This document shows positions 58,769-64,000 of a stretch of 64,000 bases of DNA, piece by piece. The notes beneath the pieces are model-generated. The model was not told the origin of the DNA. It saw only the letters and a list, made by a program, of their open reading frames with translations, and ran no database searches. Origin of the DNA: JBNKVT01 sp050299335 (GTDB lineage Bacteria > Pseudomonadota > Alphaproteobacteria > Rhodobacterales > Rhodobacteraceae); the NCBI GenBank assembly GCA_050299335.1, contig JBNKVT010000034.1:1-64000 (forward strand). Direction: 5' to 3'. Numbering within the stretch: position 1 is the first letter of the stretch; every line of letters starts with the position of its first letter. A program made the position numbers and the translations under genes.

Positions 58769-59698
58769 TCAGTATTTGATGCGATGGCAGAGCGTGCCGG
58801 GGTCGGCGAGGATGTCGGCATAATGTGCGGGCAGGTCGGAGAAGTCGGTTTCGCCCGAGATCAGTGCGTCGAGGGCCGGATCGGCGAGGAGCGCAAGGGC
58901 GGTTTCCATGCGGCGGCGGTAGGGCCAGCGGGCGCGGCGGGCTGGGGGGACGTGGCCGACCTGGGAGCCGATGATCTGCAGGCGCTGGGAATGGAAGGCA
59001 CCGCCGAGCGGGATGGGCGTGTCGCGGTCGCCGTACCAGCTGGCCTCGATGATTCTTGCTTCGAAACCGGCACAGGCGATGGCGGTTTTCAGGCCTTCTG
59101 CGCTGGCGCTGGTGTGGATGGCGAGGTCGCAGTTTTCAGGGGCTTCGGATGGCAGGGCGAAGGTGCAGCCAAGTTCTGTGGCGAGGGTTTCGCGGTCCGG
59201 GTTGATGTCTATGAGGGTGATCTCGGTGGCCGGGATGCGGGCGGCGATCCAGGCGGCTAGGGCACCGACGACGCCGGCACCGATGACGGCGATGCGGTCG
59301 CCGGGGGCGGCTTGGGCGTCCCAGATCACGTTCAGCGCGGTCTCCATGTTGGCGGCGAGGATGGCGCGGGCGGAGGGGACGGCGTCGGGGATTGGGATGG
59401 CCATCTCGGCGGGGGCGACAAAGACGTCCTGATGCGGGTGCAGGCAGAAGACGCGGGAGCCGTCCGGGGTGCGGCCCACGGCGGCGTAGCCATATTTTAC
59501 CGGGAAGGGGAAGCTGCCCGATTGCAGCGGGCAGGCCATGCGGGGCCATTCGGATTGCGGGATTTTTCCGGCGAGGACGAGGGCTTCGGTGCCTCGGGAG
59601 ATGCCGGAATATTCGGCGCGGATCTCTACGCCGTCGCCGAGCGTCTCGTCGCGCATCTCAGTCTGGCCGGGGCCGGTGATCCAGAGGGCGTGCGGCAA
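58769..59698 (-). CDS. Zinc-type MDR alcohol dehydrogenase-like protein
   Basis: A 309-residue MDR protein: EYSGISRGTEALVLAGKIP (catalytic-domain start; the zinc Cys of classical enzymes is replaced by Ser-Arg), FPVKYGYAAVG, then the Rossmann loop VIGAGVVGALAAWIAARIPATEITLIDINPDR. It lacks the structural four-Cys zinc lobe. Product unknown; it is the first gene of the minus-strand half of the pterin-like cluster. Start TTG at 59698 just after the terB stop. A remnant of a second copy lies at 58103-58190. Confidence 0.85.
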   Translation of the reverse strand: MPHALWITGPGQTEMRDETLGDGVEIRAEYSGISRGTEALVLAGKIPQSEWPRMACPLQSGSFPFPVKYGYAAVGRTPDGSRVFCLHPHQDVFVAPAEMAIPIPDAVPSARAILAANMETALNVIWDAQAAPGDRIAVIGAGVVGALAAWIAARIPATEITLIDINPDRETLATELGCTFALPSEAPENCDLAIHTSASAEGLKTAIACAGFEARIIEASWYGDRDTPIPLGGAFHSQRLQIIGSQVGHVPPARRARWPYRRRMETALALLADPALDALISGETDFSDLPAHYADILADPGTLCHRIKY

Positions 59699-59699
59699 G

Positions 59700-60152
59700 T
59701 CAGAGGCCCTCGGCGACGCGGGCAGCGGCGCGTTGGCGGGCCATGCCGCTGTCGCGGTCGTTGACGCCGAGAAGCGAAACGACGAGGCGGAGGAGGGCGT
59801 TCTCGTGTTCTTCGCGTTCGTCGTCGGCGAGAACGATGCACCAGAGTGCTTCGACCACCGCCTGGCGTTCCTCGTAAGGCACGCCGTCCTTGATGGCGCG
59901 GGTGAGGCGGACGGTGTCGGGGGCTTCTTTTTCGGCCTGTTCGCCTTCCATGCGCAGGGCGTCGGCCTCGGGTTCCGGCAGGCCGTAGCGGGCCATGAGG
60001 ACCCGGGTGATGGCGCGGGCCTCGGTGTCGGAATAGTCGTTATCGGCGCGGGCGGCGCGGACGAGGAGGGCGGCGAGCGAGGTCTTGTAATCGGCTTCGG
60101 CCTCCGGGTTCGGGGCCGGGGAGGTGAGGCGTTTCAGGAGGTCGGCGAACAT
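59700..60152 (-). CDS. TerB family tellurite-resistance-like protein
   Basis: A 150-residue helical protein: MFADLLKRLTSPAP, then YKTSLAALLVRAARADNDYSDTEARAITRVLMARYGL (acidic metal-binding D-x-D helix) and the second half EERQAVVEALWCIVLADDEREEHENALLRLVVSLLGV, the paired four-helix TerB layout. Role in most bacteria is unclear; membrane stress links are known for ter operons. The start at 60152 gives the family-length protein; upstream in-frame codons overlap a non-conserved region. Confidence 0.85.
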   Translation of the reverse strand: MFADLLKRLTSPAPNPEAEADYKTSLAALLVRAARADNDYSDTEARAITRVLMARYGLPEPEADALRMEGEQAEKEAPDTVRLTRAIKDGVPYEERQAVVEALWCIVLADDEREEHENALLRLVVSLLGVNDRDSGMARQRAAARVAEGL

Positions 60153-60308
60153 CTGGGTTCCTTTGGGGCTTTTTCGGCGGTGTGCGGATTCGCAGGGTGG
60201 GTTTAAACCCACCTTACCGCCAGCAAGCCGTCTCTGCCATTGGGCGCCATCGGTTGGCAAGCACCGGGGCCGGGGCGAACCATGGGGGTTGCGTGCCGGA
60301 TTGGCGGT

Positions 60309-60758
60309 TCACGCGCTGCCGCGGTCCTGAATTGCCGCCGCCACCGCCTCGATCGCCGCCTCATAGCCTGCGGTTCCGAACCCCGCGATCACCACATCCG
60401 CCGTGGGTGCCACGAAGGACCGGTGCCGGAAGGGCTCGCGGTTGAGGGGGTTCGAGATGTGGAGCTCGACGATCACGCCTTCGAAGGCCCTGAGCGCGTC
60501 GTGGATGGCCACGGAGGTGTGGGTATAGGCCCCGGCATTGATGATGATCGCCGCATGCACGCCCCTTGCGGCCTGGATGGCGCTGACGAGTTCGCCTTCG
60601 GCATTGGACTGGCGGGCGTCGAGATCGAGGCCCAGCGCCTCGGCGCGGCTGCGGGTGCGGTCCTCGACATCGGCCAGCGTCTCGGCACCATAGATATGCG
60701 GCTCGCGCTGGCCGAGCAGATTCAGGTTGGGGCCGTTTATCAGCAGGACAGAACTCAT
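60309..60758 (-). CDS. aroQ: Type II 3-dehydroquinate dehydratase (AroQ)
   Basis: A 149-residue dodecameric shikimate-pathway enzyme: LLINGPNLNLLGQREPHIYG (flexible lid), QSNAEGELVSAIQAA, INAGAYTHTSVAIHDAL (catalytic Tyr region with His) and ELHISNPLNREPFRHRSF. It dehydrates 3-dehydroquinate. It is coupled to the gene at 60755-61093 by a 4-nt ATGA overlap. Confidence 0.97.
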   Translation of the reverse strand: MSSVLLINGPNLNLLGQREPHIYGAETLADVEDRTRSRAEALGLDLDARQSNAEGELVSAIQAARGVHAAIIINAGAYTHTSVAIHDALRAFEGVIVELHISNPLNREPFRHRSFVAPTADVVIAGFGTAGYEAAIEAVAAAIQDRGSA

Positions 60759-61093
60759 GCCGCCCTCGCAAGGCAGGTACGGACGGCGAGGGCGTAGGCA
60801 CCTGCCCCGGCGCCAAGCAGGATCGCATCGGTGCCGGACGGCGCATGATCGGTACTGTCGGCATGGGTGTTTTCGGGCTGGACCTCGACGCTGAACCGTC
60901 CCTTGAGCCCGGCCTTGAGGTCGTCGCCCAATCCGTCGGCCCCAGGGGTCACGAGGACGGCCTGCCAGTCGCCATCCGGAAGCGACCGGCCGGTCTGCAC
61001 AGATATTTCCGCGCCTTCGATCCCGGCGCAGGCGGCCTCGACCCCGGCAGCCAGGTCCGCGCGGCTGTCATCGATGAGTATGAGGATTTTCAC
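60755..61093 (-). CDS. Hypothetical alpha/beta protein upstream of aroQ
   Basis: A 112-residue protein: KILILIDDSRADLAAGVEAACAGIEGAEISVQTG resembles a flavodoxin/response-regulator-like beta-alpha start, then DWQAVLVTPGADGLG and a helical end. I do not recognise it. The GTG at 61093 has AAGGGGC 5 nt upstream. Being translationally coupled to aroQ, it may be an accessory factor for that enzyme; this is inference. Confidence 0.7.
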   Translation of the reverse strand: MKILILIDDSRADLAAGVEAACAGIEGAEISVQTGRSLPDGDWQAVLVTPGADGLGDDLKAGLKGRFSVEVQPENTHADSTDHAPSGTDAILLGAGAGAYALAVRTCLARAA

Positions 61094-61265
61094 GTTTTGC
61101 CCCTTGCCTGGTCCTGCCACGCTGCCAGCCGGGGACGCCAGGCACATCCGCGACCCGTTTCCCGTGGTTCAGCCGGGTCTGGTCAGCCGGATGGCGCACG
61201 GAAAGAAGTCCGCGCCGGTGATGGCACGCCCCCGCGCCCGAGGTCAAGCGCGGGGGCGAGGCAGA

Positions 61266-61682
61266 TCAGATCGGCAGCAACCCCGCCCCGTTCACCCGGT
61301 GGCGCGGCGGCTGCATGTGCACCGCTCCCTTGACGAAATCGCCATAGTTGCAGGTCAGCTCGGTCCCCGCCGGGATATCCGCCAGCGCCACCCCTTGATC
61401 TCGCGAGGAGAAATCCAGGTTCGGGGTCTCGGAGTGGTTCATGAACCGCCCCTCATCGCCATCGAGAATGATCCGCTCGGGGTCGGTCGGATGGTCATAG
61501 GTGTAGCGGTCGAGGAACTCGCGCACGTGCTCCGGGGCGGTCTGCATATGCTGGCGCGGGATGGAAATATCGAGCACCGGGTCGAAATGCCAGACGATGT
61601 CGCCCTTGTTGATGTCGGTGGTGGAATAGACCCCAAGTCCCTCGATGCCGGACGGGGCGAGATAGCAGCGCATCATCATCAT
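61266..61682 (-). CDS. SET domain protein
   Basis: A 138-residue minimal SET-fold protein: MMMMRCYLAPSGIEGLGVYSTTDINKGDIVW (G-x-G SAM segment), GRFMNHSETPNLDFS (NHS motif), and AGTELTCNYGDF (catalytic Tyr). SET proteins methylate lysine; bacterial short forms have unknown targets. The start at the first of four ATG codons has AGGA 8 nt upstream; a further ATG 15 nt earlier is less likely. Confidence 0.88.
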   Translation of the reverse strand: MMMMRCYLAPSGIEGLGVYSTTDINKGDIVWHFDPVLDISIPRQHMQTAPEHVREFLDRYTYDHPTDPERIILDGDEGRFMNHSETPNLDFSSRDQGVALADIPAGTELTCNYGDFVKGAVHMQPPRHRVNGAGLLPI

Positions 61683-61917
61683 GCGCGTAGTCCTCATATG
61701 GAGGCCGGGCCGCTCTTGCCGGACACTGATCCCTTTGGGGTTCCCCCCGCGCCGAACGGCAGGCGCAAGGGTATTCTGAGCGGCAAATCGCCGCGATTTA
61801 CAAGCGATTTTTCAAGGTCCGGAGGATGTCGGCCCTGCCCCTCTGGCAGTAATTGACAAGGCGGCGGTCCGAAGGCAAGGTTGCGCCTCGCTCAAATCGC
61901 TTTGAAAGAGGGATCCA

Positions 61918-62703
61918 ATGACCATCCGCGCGCTCGTTTGGGGCGAGAACGTCCATGAGCAATCCAACAAGACCGTGGCGGGGCTTTATCCCGACGGCAT
62001 GCATGGCTGCATTGCGGCGGCGCTGAATGCCGATGCCGGAATCGAGGCTGCGACGGCGACGCTGCAGGAACCCGAGCACGGGCTGACCGAAGCGCGGCTT
62101 GATGCGACGGACGTGCTGCTCTGGTGGGGCCATGCCGCCCATGGCGATGTTGCCGATGCCATCGTCGAGCGGGTGGCCGAACGGGTCTGGACCGGGATGG
62201 GGCTGATCGTGCTGCATTCGGGACATTTCTCGAAGATCTTCAAGCGGTTGATGGGGACACCCTGCAACCTCTCGTGGCGCGAGGCCGGCGAGCGGGAGCG
62301 GCTCTGGGTCACCGCCCCGCGCCATCCGATCGCCGCCGGTCTGCCCGCCTCGTTCGAGCTGGAATACGAGGAAATGTACGGCGAACCCTTCGGCATCCCC
62401 GAACCACTAGAGACGGTGTTCATCTCGTGGTTCCAGGGCGGCGAGGTGTTCCGCTCGGGCGTCACCTACCGGCGCGGGGCCGGGAATGTGTTCTATTTCC
62501 GCCCGGGTCACGAGACCTACCCGACCTATCACGACGCCAATGTCCACAAGGTGCTGCAGAACGCCGTGAAATGGGCCCACAACCCGCTGCCCCGGATCGC
62601 CGCCCCCACCGACGCGCCGAACGTGCCTGTCGACAAGGCGCCGGAGAAGATCGAGGAACGCGGGCCAAAGCTGCACGCCCATGGCGAGAAAGGCCTCCGA
62701 TGA
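61918..62703 (+). CDS. thuA: ThuA family protein
   Basis: A 261-residue class I glutamine-amidotransferase-like fold: ALVWGENVHEQSN, LLWWGHAAHGDVADAIVERV, GLIVLHSGHFSKIFKRLMG and a C-terminal PGHETYPTYHDANVHKVLQNAVKW. ThuA proteins work in trehalose/sugar catabolism (3-keto sugar handling in the ThuAB pathway). GAGGGATCCA precedes the ATG. Coupled to the next oxidoreductase gene (ATGA). No thuEFGK transporter in the window, so the sugar is not confirmed. Confidence 0.85.
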   Translation: MTIRALVWGENVHEQSNKTVAGLYPDGMHGCIAAALNADAGIEAATATLQEPEHGLTEARLDATDVLLWWGHAAHGDVADAIVERVAERVWTGMGLIVLHSGHFSKIFKRLMGTPCNLSWREAGERERLWVTAPRHPIAAGLPASFELEYEEMYGEPFGIPEPLETVFISWFQGGEVFRSGVTYRRGAGNVFYFRPGHETYPTYHDANVHKVLQNAVKWAHNPLPRIAAPTDAPNVPVDKAPEKIEERGPKLHAHGEKGLR

Positions 62704-63746
62704 TGCGTCTTCTAATCCTTGGTACCGGTGGCATGGCGCGGGCCCATGCCGAACATTTCGCCGCCATTGACCATGTGGAACTGATCGCCGGGGTCGATAC
62801 CAATCCCGAACGGCTGGAGCATTTCGCCGACACGTTTGCCATCCCCCACCGCTTCCCGACCCTGTCGGACGCGCTGGCCTGGGGCGAATTCGACGCGGTC
62901 GCCAATGTCACGCCTGACCCGGTTCACCACCCGACCACCCTGTCCTGTCTCGCCGCCGGCAAGCATGTCTTCTGCGAAAAGCCGCTGGCCCTGAACGCCG
63001 ATGACGCCTTCGAGATGGCGCAGGCCCAGGAAGAGGCCGGTCTCATCGGCATGGTCAACCTCACCTACCGCAATGTCTCCCCGATCCAGCAGGCCCGCCA
63101 GATGATCGCCGACGGGGCGCTCGGCACCATCCGCCATGTCGAGGCCTCCTACCTGCAATCCTGGCTCACCCAGCCCGCCTGGGGCCAGTGGGACCACGAG
63201 GACAAATGGCTCTGGCGCCTCTCGACCGCCCACGGTTCGCACGGTGTCCTCGGCGATATCGGCATCCATATCGTCGATTTCGCCTCCTTCGGGACCGGCC
63301 TCGATTTCGCGTCTGTCACCTGCAAGCTGCAGACCTTCCACAAGGCCCCGGGCGACCGCATCGGCGACTATGTCCTCGACGCCAATGACAGTTTCACCAT
63401 GCAGGCCGAGTTCTCCAGCGGCGCCATCGGCGTCCTCCACGCCAGCCGCTGGGCCTCGGGCCACCTGAACGACCTGACCTTGCGCGCCTACGGCGAGAAA
63501 GGCGGCCTCGAGGTCGGCATCAAGGGGCCGAAGAGCTGGCTGAGGGCCTCCATCGGCGAGGACATGCTGAAGGGCGAGTGGACCGAGATCTCCTGTCCTT
63601 CAACCCCGACCAACTACGAAAAATTCGCCGCCGCCGTCAGAACCAGCGCCCAGGACGAGCCAAGTTTCCGCCGCGCCGCCGACATGCAGAAAGTCCTCGA
63701 CGCCGCCCTCGCCTCCGACAAGGAAGGCCAGCCGGTCAGGCTCTGA
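62700..63746 (+). CDS. thuB: Gfo/Idh/MocA family oxidoreductase (ThuB-like)
   Basis: A 348-residue NAD(P)-dependent sugar dehydrogenase: LLILGTGGMARAHAEHFAAIDHVELIAGVDTNPE, HVFCEKPLALNADDAFEMAQ (EKP), VNLTYRNVSPIQQARQMIADGALG and SHGVLGDIGIHIVDFASF. It directly follows thuA, as in thuAB pairs where ThuB oxidises trehalose-type disaccharides to 3-keto forms. Naming rests on this pairing plus family, so substrate is provisional. Confidence 0.85.
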   Translation: MMRLLILGTGGMARAHAEHFAAIDHVELIAGVDTNPERLEHFADTFAIPHRFPTLSDALAWGEFDAVANVTPDPVHHPTTLSCLAAGKHVFCEKPLALNADDAFEMAQAQEEAGLIGMVNLTYRNVSPIQQARQMIADGALGTIRHVEASYLQSWLTQPAWGQWDHEDKWLWRLSTAHGSHGVLGDIGIHIVDFASFGTGLDFASVTCKLQTFHKAPGDRIGDYVLDANDSFTMQAEFSSGAIGVLHASRWASGHLNDLTLRAYGEKGGLEVGIKGPKSWLRASIGEDMLKGEWTEISCPSTPTNYEKFAAAVRTSAQDEPSFRRAADMQKVLDAALASDKEGQPVRL

Positions 63747-63782
63747 CGCTGTTCCTCCTTCGAGGAAATACTCCAGGGGGGT

Positions 63783-63828
63783 GCGGGGGGACAGCGTCCC
63801 CCCGCGTGTCGCCCCGCGCCAGCGGGGC
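63783..63828. terminator. Two GC-rich hairpins after thuB
   Basis: GCGGGGGG-acagcgt-CCCCCCGC (63783-63805) and GCCCCGC-gcca-GCGGGGC (63811-63828) lie between the convergent thuB and rhodanese ends, so they can terminate from either side. The preceding GGAAATACTCC resembles (inverted) the GGAGTATTTTC before the 35012 gene end, a motif I associate with Rhodobacteraceae gene ends. Confidence 0.6.
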
Positions 63829-63841
63829 GAAACCCCTCATT

Positions 63842-64000
63842 TCAGGGCTGCATCAGCGGATCCGGCATCTCCACCGGCCCGCCCTCGCGGCTCCAGAGGC
63901 TGAACCCCTCCTTCAGATGCGCCGCGTTCTGAAACCCCATATCGTCCAGCGTCGCCACCGTGATCGCCGAGCGCCAGCCCGAGGCGCAATAAAACAGATA
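63842..64000 (-). CDS. Rhodanese-like domain protein, C-terminal part (truncated by window edge)
   Basis: The last 52 residues of a minus-strand gene running out of the window. YLFYCASGWRSAITVATLDDMGFQNAAHLKEGFSLWSREGGPVEMPDPLMQP shows the sulfurtransferase active-site loop C-A-S-G-W-R-S and the following helix and G-F-x-x-W end typical of rhodanese domains. The catalytic Cys is present. The N-terminal part is unseen, so fusion to other domains cannot be excluded. Confidence 0.85.
   Translation of the reverse strand, partial: YLFYCASGWRSAITVATLDDMGFQNAAHLKEGFSLWSREGGPVEMPDPLMQP

Overview
The window looks like chromosomal DNA of a high-GC alphaproteobacterium of the Rhodobacteraceae/Paracoccaceae. 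The basis is family-level: tight GC-rich operons with many ATGA start/stop overlaps, comF-grxC-nitrilase order, small DUF2484-type membrane proteins near mur genes, DsbD-like, YqgE, DmdC-like acyl-CoA dehydrogenase and coaBC-dut genes. No rRNA, tRNA, CRISPR array or prophage was recognised. One IS110-family insertion sequence is present.

Layout. 1-450: copy of a dispersed structured repeat (called R1 here). 451-2793 (-): comF, grxC, a nitrilase-family amidase and a MarR regulator. 2842-4771 (+): a methyltransferase-like protein and ferrochelatase hemH. 4892-7023 (-): glycerate 2-kinase and an SMP-30 lactonase. 7298-9251: DUF1203 protein (-) and a glutamine-synthetase-like ligase (+) behind a possible operator. 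9461-14794: Slt-type transglycosylase (-), dapA (+), then a P1 peptidase, cupin and SDR run (-). 14877-17177 (-): two rhomboid proteases and a P-loop protein. 17195-26660: scattered cell-wall genes (murD; murC-murG-ftsW) with an oxidoreductase, DUF2484-like membrane proteins and a 1.2 kb repeat-rich island at 21775-22998. 27210-30084 (+): dnaN, recF and a LysE exporter, without dnaA upstream. 30399-32362: an outer-membrane barrel gene and an IS110 element, bracketed by inverted copies of a hairpin repeat. 32471-38810: EEP nuclease, DsbD-like protein, YqgE, Sua5, acyl-CoA dehydrogenase and an MBL hydrolase. 39047-42121 (-): coaBC, dut, a GNAT-like protein and moeB. 42387-44039: SLT lipoprotein (-) and Crp/Fnr regulator (+). 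44040-45239: gene-free, two tandem R1 copies. 45240-50789: YggS, SDR, a histidine kinase with an internal deletion, a small secreted protein and a DUF255 protein. 50979-51521: cytochrome b561. 51647-59698: a convergent gene cluster built around a divergent pterin-synthase-like protein. 59700-64000: TerB, aroQ, SET protein, thuA/thuB-like genes and a truncated rhodanese.

The most unusual content is (i) the 51.6-59.7 kb cluster. It combines a CDP-alcohol phosphatidyltransferase, FkbM methyltransferase, membrane phosphoglycerol-transferase-like enzyme, RibD-type reductase, second methyltransferase, GT4 glycosyltransferase, a PTPS/QueD-fold protein that appears to lack the canonical catalytic and zinc residues, and an MDR dehydrogenase. 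A remnant of a second copy of that dehydrogenase lies directly upstream of the PTPS gene, separated from the intact gene by an R1 copy. (ii) Several families of palindromic dispersed repeats. One consists of abutting 23-nt palindromes whose arms differ between copies but stay self-complementary. Another is bounded by CTAGAGC/GCTCTAG and repeatedly supplies the TAG stop codon of the adjacent gene. (iii) The histidine kinase with an in-frame internal deletion.

All calls come from reading sequence and motifs by eye. No database search was run, and residue alignments to families are from memory of those families.
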